From Cristatella mucedo (taxonomy: Eukaryota > Bryozoa > Phylactolaemata > Cristatellidae), in NCBI GenBank assembly GCA_009760855.2, contig WPIO01000022.1, forward strand, positions 3,656,501-3,720,500: DNA of 64,000 nt, written 5' to 3'. This document shows, in pieces, positions 32,868 through 43,969 of the stretch. The notes beneath the pieces are model-generated. The model was not told where the DNA came from. It was given only the letters and a program-made list of their open reading frames with translations, and ran no database searches. The position numbers and the translations under genes are program-made. Position 1 is the first letter of the stretch. Each line of letters starts with the position of its first letter.

Positions 32868-32995
32868 TATAATAATAATAATACACTCGGTCAAGCGCTC
32901 TCAGAGAACTCAATCTCTTTCGAGGCGCTTTTTGATTCATAGGGTCGGCTGCCAACATCGATCGTTCAATAGCATAACAGAAGGCAGCATTGCAA
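32868..32995 (-). mobile_element. LB 3' tail
   Basis: AATAATAATAATACACTCGG followed by CTCAGAGAACTCAATCTCTTTCG on the plus strand, the LB tail in minus orientation. Confidence 0.8.
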
Positions 32996-33029
32996 AGAAA
33001 AAATAAAATGTTGAATGCAGGGAAACCTA

Positions 33030-33238
<209 letters not shown>

Positions 33239-33389
33239 GTGACCACACAAGACATGTATACATGCCAAATAATATTAAATTTGATAAAACTGTAAATTAG
33301 AAATATTATCATGCAACTATTCCACTCATTTTTGGAAATCGCATCTAGGTAATTTCCTGTATTCAAGCTCCTGGCTTGTGTCCTTAATC

Positions 33390-34050
33390 ATCTGCAAGGG
33401 GTGAAACAATCTGCTGCTTGTATGGTCTATCTTTAGCTACATTGCCGTCAGCTTTACTAACTCGCTATCAAGGATCGGTTCGATTTTAAGATCCCCAGTC
33501 AGGCTTACACGCTTGCAAGTCATGTTTCTCGCTGGCACTAGGCTCTCCTGCTATCTGGCGCTCTTGCTCTTCCGGCGAGCACTAGCAAACGCCGATCGTC
33601 AGAATCTGGTCTTCTTGCCTTACCTTTTGATAAATTGAAATCTTTGGGTGATCAGTGCCTTCAGCTCCTATGCACCCAAAATTATGTACTCGCTCCGAGT
33701 TGGGTCACACCTGCAATGATCCTCCATCCTCTTGGTCTTTAGCTGAAGACGCATCTGGTCCGGTCAGCTTTTCCAGTGAACTCGACCTATTTTTTCCTGA
33801 CGCGTTTGGCATTCGTACCGGTGCATTCAGTGCACGTTACCAGTCATACGTGTTAATAGCCGGTTGCCACGAGTGCCTTAGTTTTTGCCTTAACTTGCAG
33901 GCCTAAGCCAGATATTGTTTTGCAGATGCATGCTCGATGCCTTGCACGACACAAACCCTTGGGTACTGATTTGCTTGCAGCAATTTCTAAAGCGCTTGGA
34001 TAGAGAAGTTTGCTTAGGGTGCTATGCGAAAGACTTGTTACACTAATGTA
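33390..34050 (+). mobile_element. LINE, LB-like C-terminal fragment
   Basis: Diverged plus-strand LINE sequence: QSAACMVYL, KDRFDFKIPSQAYTLAS, KSLGDQCLQLLCTQNYVL and LKTHLVRSAFPV appear in the order of LB C-termini. A worn tail (GCGCTTGGATAGAGAAG, TTAGGGTGCTATGCG) is near 33.99-34.03 kb. Confidence 0.65.
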
Positions 34051-34139
34051 GACCAGGACTAATCGAGTTCAGAGCATTGTGATGTGCTAATGACCTTCAG
34101 ACTTCCCTGGTTATCCTAGATTGCTGAGAAGGTTGCTAT

Positions 34140-34260
34140 AACAGTAATAATAATAGTAATATATGTTTATAGCCCTCTCAGAGACCTCAATCACTTTCTA
34201 AGCACTTCAAGTATGCAGCAGAGGAAGCATGATCACTATTTTTAGGCTGTCTGGTAACGT
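34140..34260 (-). mobile_element. LB 3' tail
   Basis: AATAATAATAGTAATA and CTCTCAGAGACCTCAATCAC on the plus strand; the LB tail in minus orientation, diverged. Confidence 0.7.
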
Positions 34261-34264
34261 TGAC

Positions 34265-34900
34265 GTTCAGTGACCGTTTTTATGTACGCAGATACATTTC
34301 TCTACTTTAGTCGCTCTAACAATTGAAATAAATAGAGTCTTTTGTGATGTAGGTGCACTGATTAGTTTTCATTTGCACTAACGATTTGAGTGCTGAAATT
34401 GATATTAATATTTTGCGTAACAGTGCTTATAGGCTCACGTGACTCACAGGGTTCCCGAAAAAACACCTTCTTCATGGTTTTGGAAACCCAGCCTGTCCTG
34501 CTTTTCTTTTGACCAAAGCTTTGCCCTCTCTCTCGAAAATATTGCGCTTGCTTACGCTATCCGGAGAGATGGCAAGCCCTAGGCGTTTCAATCACACCAA
34601 CTGGAAGCCTGAAGCTAAATCAACCAACTGACCAAGCCTAGCATCAGGCTGCGAATGCACGTTAATGCACTTTGCTCTCTCAGGAGTGGCACCATTTAGG
34701 GTGGACCCACCAGGGGTTACCACGTGCATTAACACTCGTTATTGCATTGCCGACGGCGATGTAGCCGGGCACTGATTCGCAGCCAAGTGATTTTTTTATC
34801 AAACTTTGTTGACTTGGTCACTAGATCCAGCCCGGTATCGCCTGTTGCCACAGTTTGGAAAGAGCTCAGAAGCAGTAGGAAGCTATCGCATAAGCTACAC
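34265..34900. other. No gene recognised
   Basis: No gene or named repeat is supported. Confidence 0.35.
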
Positions 34901-34904
34901 GCTA

Positions 34905-35045
34905 AAATAATAATAATACATTTGATTTAGCGTCCTCAGATAACTCAATCACTTTCTAGGCACTTTTCATTTGCTGCAAAGGAAGCACGATCGAATGGTT
35001 AGTGGCAGCAATAAACAATAAACAATAGTAACGTGGTTAGGGGTG
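34905..35045 (-). mobile_element. LB 3' tail
   Basis: AATAATAATACATTTGATTT, AACTCAATCACTTTCTAGGC and GCACGATCGAATGGTTAGTGG show the LB tail in minus orientation, abutting the fragment at 35.05 kb. Confidence 0.8.
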
Positions 35046-35049
35046 ACAA

Positions 35050-35600
35050 ACACTATAGACAGACCCATTTTGATCAGGGGAGACATCAATCATGTTGAAT
35101 GGCCAAGGGTCGACAGAGAGACTGCAAGGGGTGATCTGGAGGAAATTTGGAGAAATGTGTACCTCATAGACGTCAGGGGGCGGAAGTCGATTACGATTCT
35201 TTCACTCAGACCATCTGTTTTGATATTCTTTTCTGACCGCAGCAGTTACATGAAGGTACTGATACTGTCTACCTGTAATTCGACACTGAATCAACTGCTG
35301 CCACGCCAAACCACAACCCAGTCGGGACACAGCAGTCAATGTCATTAGATTTCACCGTCTCGAGTATACTAAACGCTTGGCCAATAACAAGGCAGTCAAT
35401 AATAATCAAAGAGTTGTGAAAGCCAAATCGATCTGGAGGTGTGCAGTATCTGCCGGCACAGCAGGTTATCGCCATACGAATAGGCTGTATACAGGTTGGA
35501 GGGCTAAAGTTCATGTATCCTTGGTACCACTGTGCAGTCGGCCTTGTGGTATCGTAGCACGCATCAATACCCTAGATTCACGTTCTACAAGCACTTTGTC
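35050..35600 (+). mobile_element. Probable LINE endonuclease fragment
   Basis: The plus strand reads PILIRGDINHVEWPRVDRET and then TILSLRPSVLIFFSDRSSYM, with spacing like an APE-type LINE endonuclease (GD-x-N). It has several frame breaks and no reverse transcriptase follows it, so it is a detached 5' part. The family is uncertain. Confidence 0.4.
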
Positions 35601-35792
35601 TAAACGATAGCGTGTTGGAACCAAGCCATTGGAAATCGTTCACAATTTCATTTCACGTTCGCATTTTGCATCGCATTTATATGTCCACAGGATTTAAAAA
35701 GGGACAAAGCAAAAATGAGTGCTGCTAATGCACGAAGCCTGTGCGGTAATGTGCTGGGCACTTCTATCGGTTCACGGCAGGACTATTTTTAG

Positions 35793-36185
35793 GACTCGTT
35801 TGCTATGACTGTTCGAGCAAGGTTAACGCGTCATGTAAGCTGGCGCCCGAGACGACCACGATGTGTGTCGGAACTCAGGGCACAGGATGCAGTACGGTGT
35901 TTGGCGTGGATGGCAGCATCACTAGGCGCTGCTCGAGCCAGGGCATCGAGCCGAGTGCGTGCGAAACGGAGAACGGAAAGGTCGCCAGGTGCGTCTGCTA
36001 TAGCGACGGATGCAACCACCACTCAGTAGCAGACACCATTAGGAGTCCAAACAGAAATTTCTCGTGCTTCACTTGCTCGTCGAGAAGTACGCCAGATGCG
36101 TGCAGTAGCGATCTACCCGACGCAGCATCGGTGAGCCAAGTCACGTGCCCGGCCGTCGGCGGCTGCTTCCTCACAAAACAAGAAG
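35793..36185 (+). CDS. Ly6/three-finger protein, exon with domain 1
   Basis: This exon codes for one complete three-finger (Ly6/uPAR) domain and half of a second. Domain 1 starts LVCYDCSS and ends CVCYSDGCN, with ten cysteines at residues 3, 6, 14, 24, 32, 46, 56, 66, 68 and 73 of the visible chain. Domain 2 starts FSCFTCSS at residue 89. The acceptor is GACTATTTTTAG and the donor AAG|GTAAAC, phase 1 at both ends; the last G joins the GT of exon 40067 to give Gly. NAS and NFS sites could be N-glycosylated. Such proteins are usually secreted or GPI-anchored at the cell surface and bind receptors or channels. The signal-peptide exon must lie upstream and was not found. Confidence 0.88.
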
Positions 36186-36769
36186 GTAAACTTGCCGCGA
36201 TTACTGAAACTTGCTAAGGCAGGATCATAGACATACTTGCTAAAGCTAGGAGTAGAAACAGTGGGGTGATGGTTTGTTCAAAAATTATTGCAGCTCAGCC
36301 CCTTCCTATTGATAACAGCAGGTAGGATTTTTAAGCTTTTTTTTATCGTCGGGTCCACAGCGTGTTTCCTGGTCTCTCAGACCTAAAATAAATAAACAAT
36401 ATCCATTGCTCCACAAAAATGTGCTTCTGTGGTCAGGAAAATATTAGTTTGAAATTATATTTTTTGCTTTTAGGCAGGATACAGATGTCATGCACTCACG
36501 CGTAGCTCTCGTGTGGCTGCTATCCGAAATAATGAGGGTGAGGCGAACATAAAACTATATATGTGTTGTATATATACTATATATGCGTTGCATCCATAGA
36601 AGTGTACCAGTACAGGTGCATTAGAGAAAGCTGTAGTTTATACTATTGCATAGAAAGAGAACAGTAAATAGAAATATTTGATTGACACGGTATCATGACG
36701 TAGCTGGCACGCAGCGTATGCATTTTTCAAGACGAGAGCCAAAGCGTACTCGTTAAAGCGTCTGCTTAG

Positions 36770-36877
36770 ATTTGTGAGGCTTGCACGCAATACTGCGGTT
36801 TGTCTGTCGGGGACAAAGACAAGCCATGGGCACCTCATTTCACATGCGAATACTGCAAGCTAACGCTTGGAGGAAAG
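36770..36877 (+). CDS. Isolated zinc-binding exon (WAPH motif)
   Basis: A 36-codon segment between GCGTCTGCTTAG and AAAG|GTAACC, phase 0 at both ends, contains C2, C5 and C9, then GDKDKPWAPHFTCEYC. The G-D-x-D-K-x-W-A-P-H-x2-C-x2-C pattern is what I recall from a family of uncharacterised animal proteins that continue with a PMIWREP and a DCYFC motif; neither was found nearby, although a LINE now fills the next 2.3 kb. It lies inside the intron of the three-finger gene, same strand. It may be one exon of a nested gene, an alternative exon, or a relic. The family likeness is from memory and unverified. Confidence 0.45.
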
Positions 36878-36884
36878 GTAACCA

Positions 36885-39220
36885 TTCGAAGGAATTTCTT
36901 GTAATATAATGTATCGCCGCCTGTAACTCCACAAAGCCACAAAGACTATGTGGATGTTACGCAGGAGAGTTTTGTATAGCCCACCCAAAGCCTTAGCCGC
37001 TTTCGGTACGCATTCGGCCGCCAACAGAATTCGTCTCACGTAATAAAAAGAAAGTGAGAAACAAAGCAGAGTCAGGAGAGTAGTTGAGGTAGTGACTAGC
37101 ATGGAAGTAGCAGCTCAAGACGGCTGGAAAGGATGAGCCGTAGTCGGCTGCAGGAGAGTAGTTGCCGTTGCGTAAGAATGTGGAGGCGAGTTCCACAGTC
37201 TAGGACCTGCAGAGCAAAAGCTTCTGTCACCAACGGTGTTTAAGCGGAGGAATGGAACAGCTAATTTATTGTCACTAAATGACCTGAGGGCACGAGGAGG
37301 CAGAAATTGGTGCAGCCGTTAAGCTAGGTATGAAAGAGACAAGCCGTGGCGGACCTTGCTGGTCAGCGTAAATACTTTGCTCTGTATCCGTTGATCAGCC
37401 GGCTTTTTCCCAAGCTCTATTATTAAAGGAGACACGTGGTCAAAGCTCTGGGATTTGCAAACTAGCCTTGCAGCCATAATCATCTCCAGCTACTGTGGCC
37501 CAGTGGATGTTTTTGGTAGCTCAGCTAAAAGGGAATTACAATAATCTAGCCGAGAAAGAACTAAGGAGCTAGTTAAATTCGTTGCTATCCACCGTGGAAG
37601 ACAGTTCCTAATCTTTGACATGGATCGGGCGTGATGGCTAACTGTGGAAGCAGTCTACTGGACCATTCTTTCAAATCTAGGTAGCTGGTGAAGACGACAC
37701 CTAAATTCCGAGCACAAGGTGATGGTCGCACAACCGCATGACCTATTAGAATAGCAAAGCCTTCTAGTGTTGTTACAAACGCTTGGGGTATCCTATGAGT
37801 AGCACTTCTGTTTCGTCGTCGTTTAGCCTAAGGAAATTTGCCGAAATCTACGATCAAACGTCGGCAAGGCAAGTATTCACATTATTAGCCGCCGTAGCAG
37901 ATTTCGACTGTTTAAATGACATATCGTCGGCATACAAATCTATCATATTCCATGGGCCTTAATCACTTCTCCCAGAGGTTGAGTATAAATGGAGAATAGC
38001 AAAGGACCGAGGACTGACCCTTAAGGACCCCACTCGTTACTGGTTTGGTCGATGAGACCTGACCCCCACCCGACAGGGAATGAACACGACCATGTAAGAT
38101 TTTACCCACCCCCGGGGCCTCGTCTGTCTGACCGATCGTTGTTCTCAATCATTAGAGTAGGATTTCTTGATCGATGGTGTCGAAGGCAGTTGATAGATCC
38201 AGAAGCGCTGGGACAGTGACATTTCCATCATAATTGCTACATATGATGTCATTGGTAACACAGAGGAGAGCAGTTTCCGTGGAGCCCTGCCGTTTGAACC
38301 ATAATTGAATTTTTTCTGAAATTGTATTCCTTTCAATGTGTACTACCAGCTGCTTAGCGACAATTTTTTTATAGAATCTTTGACGAAAAAAGAAGAAGGG
38401 AAACTGGGCGATAGTATGCACGGACCTTTGTATCTAATCAAGGCCTTTTTTTCAACTATCGGTCTAACGATGGCCGATTTGAAGGACTTGGGTAAAACTC
38501 CTTTTTCCAGAGAAGAATTGAAAATCTCGGTCATAGCTTGGCTAAATTTTTCGGCCAGTGAAGACAAAAGAGATGATGGTATATGGCCTTTAGGAGACTA
38601 ACTATTTTTACTAGACGATATTAAAGTAGCCACAGAGCAGGCACAAACCTCGGATTATCTTTGAAGGAAGGTTGCAGGTTGCGATTCGGCAATTGCTTAT
38701 GTCGGAGGATAATTATGTAGGTATGAATGTGCACAATTTTTTCAATGAAGAAAACCGAAGCATTTTCGGCAGAGTTTTTAATGTTTGGGGATGAAGAACT
38801 CTCGCTATTTGCCGGCATATTGATTGCGTTCTTATACATTTGTCAGGGTCTGACTGGCCAGGACTTCAGTTTTCGAGTGAAAAAGAAGCCCTCGGTTTCT
38901 TCTAAGCTTCCTGGTGCAGACTCGAAAAAAGTCTCTGAAATTGACTAGATCTTAATCAGACCCAGACTTCTTAAAATGGCGTTCAAGCCTGCGCTTAACA
39001 CGCGCATCTTTTGAAGGTTTTCCGTAAATTCCAAGTAATCTCCACGACTCTGTATACGGACAGAATGTAAGGGAGCATGTTCGTCAAGAGCACTCTTAAG
39101 TGTCATGTTCTCGGCATCAGTGAAGTTATCTAAGCTGTCGTGGTAGTCTGGTTGCAGATCAAGAAGGCCCGCCTCCCATACAGATTTCAAAATAAATATT
39201 TTCTTGGTCAGTTTTTAAAG
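36885..39220 (-). mobile_element. LINE LA, longest copy
   Basis: On the minus strand the order is: post-endonuclease linker (TLKSALDEHAPLHSVRI, 39.1 kb), a spacer with ENASVFFIEKIVHI (38.75 kb), RT entry (IFNSSLEKGVLPKSFKSAIV, 38.5 kb), the palm (GSTETALLCV and ALLDLSTAFDTID, 38.2 kb), the LYADDMSF active site (37.92 kb), the thumb region, 3' untranslated part and LA tail at 36.89-36.95 kb. It encodes an L2/CR1-type reverse transcriptase for target-primed insertion. The endonuclease domain is absent and there are several frame breaks, so it is dead. It lies antisense in the intron of the three-finger gene. Confidence 0.9.
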
Positions 39221-39224
39221 TTAC

Positions 39225-40066
39225 GGTGCTGAACAACTCGACGTTACCCTGAAGGTCCAATGGATCAGGAACAGGAAAGAAGACCGAAAGTATGAATCTC
39301 GGGAAAACATGGCGTCAATCTGGCGTCAATCCAGAGAGAGCTGCATTTCAAAAAACTGCTTAAGGCCAGCGAGATTTGTTTTTAAATCTCAACGGCGATA
39401 ATCTAATACTTTTCAACCAGCATGCACAAGTTCGCGGACAATCGCCGCCGACGCCGACACCAGAAATTATTACGGAGAATCTCACTAGGGCTTATGATGT
39501 CTATGGGTCTCTGGAGGAGGTTAGTCTCGTGTTTAGAAGTGCTCGGTTACCATAAGCAATAGGTCATATCTAATCTCTAGTACCTGTCACCTATTGAACT
39601 GCTTGATGTCTATTCTGAGAGCAAAGTCTTAACGCATGAATTGCGAACATCGCAAATGTCCAACGGATTGAATTGCCTAATCGATTGCCCTGTGAGTACA
39701 CTCTGATATAGACGGTCAGCCCATGTCTACCGAACATTGCTTGTCTCTTGAATAGACCATAATAAGACTTTATGCATGCAATGTATGTCTATCCAAGCCT
39801 ACGCGTACGCTTTTTGTTATTGAAAGGTACACTGGTCTTTATTGATAAAATAAAAATTAGGCAGACCATTCTAAACTTTAGAGGCATGTGAATCATTTTC
39901 TCTTAAATAAGTTTTATCGGGGTTACATGTACCGTCTTCTGGCAAAATTGCTTCAAGCAGTACCGTATTTTCTTATTAACACGCATTTGCGTTGTCCTCC
40001 AATCAAGAATAGTTATGGAAAAATGATACTATATTTCGCTTTTTCAAAGTATTATTTTAATTTTAG
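39225..40066. other. Remaining intron of the three-finger gene
   Basis: AT-rich intron sequence ending in an acceptor (TTATTTTAATTTTAG) at 40066. I see no further exon. Confidence 0.6.
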
Positions 40067-40377
40067 GTCCGGACGGTATTCAATGGATACGAGAATGTCC
40101 CTGGATAGAAAGCGATTTTAGTGCTTCGTATTCTCCATCTGGCTGCTACAAAATTTGGTATAAAGGTCAATTTAAGACCATATGTGTCTGCCGATCTGAC
40201 GGGTGCAACCAGAACGTAACGACCGCAATTGAATCCGCAAACATGGAGAAAATATGGTACGAACAAGGCGACACTCAAGTTTCGACGGCGAATTCACAAA
40301 GGGCACTGTTAAACCTGATTGTGATCTATGTAGCTCTTGGTGAAGCATTCATGCCGCGTATTTCGATGGCGACTTAA
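40067..40377 (+). CDS. Ly6/three-finger protein, last exon
   Basis: This exon completes the second three-finger domain and ends the gene. In frame from exon 35793-36185 it reads PDGIQWIRECPW, then SGCYKIWYKGQFKTICVCRS and DGCNQNVT. Domain 2 then has ten cysteines at visible residues 91, 94, 103, 118, 124, 141, 157, 170, 172 and 177, the same number and ending (CVC-x-SDGCN) as domain 1. After a 35-residue linker comes a hydrophobic end (ALLNLIVIYVALGEAFM) that suits a GPI-attachment signal, although it is followed by a few polar residues. TAA ends at 40377. The visible chain is 233 residues. The intact frame and paired cysteines argue for a working gene. Confidence 0.88.
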
Positions 40378-40388
40378 TGATTATGAAA

Positions 40389-40394
40389 TTAAAA
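40389..40394 (+). promoter_or_regulatory. Poly(A) signal ATTAAA
   Basis: ATTAAA lies 12 bases after the stop codon of the three-finger gene, the only close match to a poly(A) signal. It would give a very short 3' untranslated region. Confidence 0.45.
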
Positions 40395-40399
40395 CATTT

Positions 40400-41470
40400 T
40401 ACTCTTTGCAATTATTTGCACTCGAGGATAGGCTATTGTAAGTCAGAGAAACAGTGACGGAGGCATGCAAATATTCAAACGTTTCCTTGATCCTGGGCCG
40501 CGTACTCAAAAAATATAATTACGTTGTCGAAAGTTGTGGCGTCGACCTTTTAATATGCACCAATGAGGATGGAAGTAAGTGAATATTGTTCCCAGGAAAG
40601 AGTACCTATAGGTGAGTGGATTGATCATTAGCCTCTTTCGTTGTAGGTCTTTGGTTCACTCCCAGAGCCGAGGCTAGCGAGATACTTTCTTTTTCCTTCC
40701 TTCTCTTTGATATCCATTTCAGCCGTTGTAGCGCCATGTAAATGTGGCTGTCTGTCTAGTGACGGCTAAGTCAAATCGAAATTACGCCGAGATCGCTATC
40801 AGCACTCGATTGGTGGTAGCCGCCGCCCGCCCTCACCCTTTCCACCTAGCCTGAGCATTTCGACGTCGATGCGACTGAGCTGCATACTGTCGCGTGCTGT
40901 CACAGAAATAATTCTCTTCGGAGGAAAGCATTAAAATAAGAATCGCTGAAAGCATTAAAATAAGAATCGCTAACGAAATAAAATTTCAAGCAAAAGCAAG
41001 GAAATAACTTTTTTTCCTCGCAGCTTATCATTTCCCTCTTGAAAACGAAAATTCGTGTTGAATGTTTTTATTTCTATACGGTATCAAACTCAAAATAAAT
41101 AGCTGAAAATACTGTATAACGGCATGTCGTGCCTCGAGTTTTAATTCATGAGCTACATTAGGACTACAGAATTCAGATAGCGAAAGCAACATTTTGCATC
41201 TCCATTTTCAACAATTTTCAAACTCGGACATCAATTTCTCGATCTCATTTTCGTCCGTTAAGAATGCATACTCTTGTTTCCTGACATCACCGTTAATGAT
41301 GAATGAGTAGAAGTCTGTTGTTGGAGACAGACTGAGCCAGCTGATCGAGGCACCATTTGGAGAGCTTCATACCTATCAAGCAAAGTTAAGAAGACCAACT
41401 CGGTCATGCGTAGCCATCCACTGACGCTCAGCTAGCGCCATGTTTGAATAGTGCCTAATTTGATTCCTTA
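40400..41470. other. Unassigned; 24-bp tandem duplication
   Basis: No gene recognised. An exact 24-base duplication (unit GAAAGCATTAAAATAAGAAT plus CGCT) lies at 40924-40947 and 40948-40971. A box-B-like GGTTCACTCC near 40670 may be a SINE relic. Confidence 0.5.
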
Positions 41471-41477
41471 CGGCATG

Positions 41478-41729
41478 CTAACTCAGAGCACTAAAAATAG
41501 CCAATTTTGTCAGCGCCATATCAAAGTCACAGTGTAAGTTCACCAGGTTGTATTTGTCACAAAATACGAAGACAAAGACATTAAGTTTTCCGTCTTCGTC
41601 TCGCAGTCTCGTCGGTTGAGCAGCACGAACGCTACCAACCTCTGTGACCAGCAGCAGATCAGCCGCTACCCGACGAATGTGTAATCTCAAAAGCGTAGTT
41701 CCTAACCTGCCGCCTGCTTTGAGTGTCAA
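41478..41729 (-). CDS. Uncertain minus-strand open frame
   Basis: The frame follows a possible acceptor (ACACTCAAAGCAG) and reads GGRLGTTLLRLHIRRVAADL, then TRLRDEDGKLNVFVFVFCD and a hydrophobic end, with a stop. Composition is protein-like. No family recognised and no upstream exon found. Confidence 0.2.
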   Translation of the reverse strand: MTLKAGGRLGTTLLRLHIRRVAADLLLVTEVGSVRAAQPTRLRDEDGKLNVFVFVFCDKYNLVNLHCDFDMALTKLAIFSALS

Positions 41730-42049
41730 ATGGATACTACATTCGGAAAAGTGGTAAGCCTTTAGTTATAATGTGCCATTAAAGTTATGCATTGTTGTAG
41801 CGACACGGTGCATTCGGGTGGTTCTTAAGAACCTAGCTAAAAATATCGATACTGTACGATAGCACTCGCAGGTAGAGAAAAGCACATATATTAATTAGTC
41901 TTAGGCTTCTCTACGTCACTGTAAATCACTAGGAGCCATTACAGGCAGTTTTTCGCAGCTTACTCAAAGCAAAAGCAATTTTTTTCGGTGCGCATGCGAT
42001 AGCTCAAGCACTAGTTCTCGAGTAGCTATGAGATATTAACATGTTGAGC

Positions 42050-42540
42050 TGAGTGTAGGGCGTTCGAGGATGCGATTAGCGTTGATTTGCATTTTACTTG
42101 GGTAGCTGGAAAGGACTGCCAGATTTAGCAACAGAAGAATGCGTGGTCTCGTAAGAACTGTGGAAGTGAGCTCCCTAATCTCTGAGCAGCAGAGCAGAGC
42201 ATTCTGTCGACTATAATTGGTAAACGAAACATTTAACTGCTAACTTATCGTCCAGATAGGACTTGGGGTAACGCTATTATGCCTAAGCCGGCCGCTCTTC
42301 ACCGGGTTGTGAAGAAGCTAATCCACGGCAGGCAGTCAACGTAAAAGAACTTATTTGGCATAGTATTCTCTGATCAACCGAGAGCCATCGCAATTTCTTC
42401 AGTATTGAAGACGCATAGGTCAATATTAACAGCCCTACTCTCAGTTCTTGTAGTTTGTAGCCCGGGCAAGCGGAGATGGTCATAACCTGTGAAGACCGGT
42501 TGATTAAACGTGTATACGACAATTCCTCAACCATGCAAGT
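42050..42540 (-). mobile_element. LINE LA-like fragment, diverged
   Basis: On the minus strand LKKLRWLSVDQRILCQISSF and TLTACRGLAS match 'LKKVGWLPVDQRLQSKVLKLTHKACLGL' of LA copies. The GTGGAAGTGAGCTCCCTAATC stretch corresponds to the LA untranslated part. Older than other LA copies. Confidence 0.65.
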
Positions 42541-43027
42541 TTAAGTGACTGCGCTGTTTTGAAGCTTAACACTAGCGAGTCTTTCTTCACTCATCTCAGG
42601 CGATCGGGCGATCGGGCTGATCATAATTACGGGACGCGCACCGGCCTTAAATGCTTAAAAATATCCGTCATCACTAAATCAATGCAACCAGCTGTAGAGA
42701 GCTAACTATTGAAGATAGTAGCATAGATTCTGCGATTGCATTTACTGGCACGATCATTACCTCTGTAATCCGAAGGTATTTATATCGCTATGGTTCTATG
42801 GTTCTGCAACTATGGTTCTCCAACTGATTTTGTACTCATGCTGCAACCTTTTTGCCTAAATAAGACTGGAAGTATCCTTGTGCAGCCCAGTTGTTTACCA
42901 TTGCCTAAGCGTAAGAACTTTCAGAGCTTGACATGTTTTCTTCATTTGAAGTTCTGCAACTAATCCTTTAATGTGGCTTTCTTTTAGGATTTCTCTTTGA
43001 GAAAGATAGCTCTCGGTTCAATTGTTC

Positions 43028-43366
43028 ATGAGACGCTCTAGATCAGGCACGGCGAACCCTATGACTCCAGCTCACTGTCAAAGCTTCGAAGAGCTGCTAG
43101 CAAAGAGAGCGACACGATGCTATGACCTGAGGTCAATGGAATCTCCTGTGCAAAATAATCGAAAGTTCCAAACTTCGTCTGTGTCGAAAGCAAAGGAGCC
43201 GCATTATGTGAGGTTAGTGACTCGTATCAATTACATGGAAACCATATTCGAAAATGAATCTACAGTTAAAGTTCCGCTTAGTTTTGTCACTGTACCTCAA
43301 GCTTCTATTGAGCATTTCGAGTTGATGCACCTTTTATTCCTTACCATTTCTTTGTTGTCTTGGTAA
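43028..43366 (+). CDS. Uncertain open frame, hydrophobic end
   Basis: From an ATG, 112 codons run to a TAA, starting MRRSRSGTANPMTPAHCQSF and ending FELMHLLFLTISLLSW, which could be a C-terminal membrane anchor. A good acceptor (GTGGCTTTCTTTTAG) lies 40 bases upstream, but a stop separates it from this frame. No domain recognised. Confidence 0.2.
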   Translation: MRRSRSGTANPMTPAHCQSFEELLAKRATRCYDLRSMESPVQNNRKFQTSSVSKAKEPHYVRLVTRINYMETIFENESTVKVPLSFVTVPQASIEHFELMHLLFLTISLLSW

Positions 43367-43664
43367 ACTAGGTCCAATTGGACGCCGAACGAGAGTCGTT
43401 CAAATTTAGGCCTATTGTAGCTCGGTACTTAATTTGCCATGCACCCTCGATTCATGACAAGGAGCACGGAAACCTTGCTTGGTAATTCCACATAATCATG
43501 GCCAGGCGTAAAAATGACTACGAATTTGCGCCCTGAATATAGCAATGTTAATATCAATGAACCTTTCATTAAATTAGCGCCGGCCCGGACATCCTACGTT
43601 TGCAACCTGAGATAATTCAACGTAGCATAAGAAGAGAATACTATCATGGTCAAAGTGCATGACT

Positions 43665-43965
43665 AGCCAAGGGGTTAGGCGCTCATACTTCACATTCTAG
43701 GCAATGGAGTCCAATCCAGCATACTAGTCCACAGTTCGATCCTGACTTAAGACATTTCCGTGTTGCCTGCTGAAAGCGAGGTGATAGAAGCACAAGCTCT
43801 TGGGCAGCCTCGGGATTGGGCGCTCACACTTCCCATCCTAGGCTGCGGAATCAAATCCAGCAATCCAGTCCGACCCTGATTTTAGACAGTCCCGCATTGC
43901 CTGCTGCAAGCAAGGTGATAACAGTAGAAGATTTCCTGCTGCTATTATTATTAGAGCTGTTGGTT
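43665..43965 (+). mobile_element. Tandem pair of SINE-like units
   Basis: Two related units of about 140 bp lie head to tail (about 43665-43795 and 43803-43965). Both contain GGCGCTCA-ACTTC-CAT-CTAGGC, GCATTGCCTGCTG or its variant, and AAGC-AGGTGATA. The first has a box-B-like AGTTCGATCC, and GCCAAGGGGTTAGGCG resembles a box A. The second ends in ATTATTATTA. A tRNA-derived origin is likely. Confidence 0.6.
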
Positions 43966-43969
43966 CAGT

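Noticed and set aside
35805-36029. Frames on both strands overlapping the three-finger exon
   Set aside because: They are shadows of the real exon, which has the cysteine pattern in one frame only.
36638-36838. Minus-strand 66-codon frame
   Set aside because: Overlaps the zinc exon on the other strand and has no features of its own.
40063-40278. Minus-strand frame opposite the last three-finger exon
   Set aside because: Shadow of the plus-strand exon.
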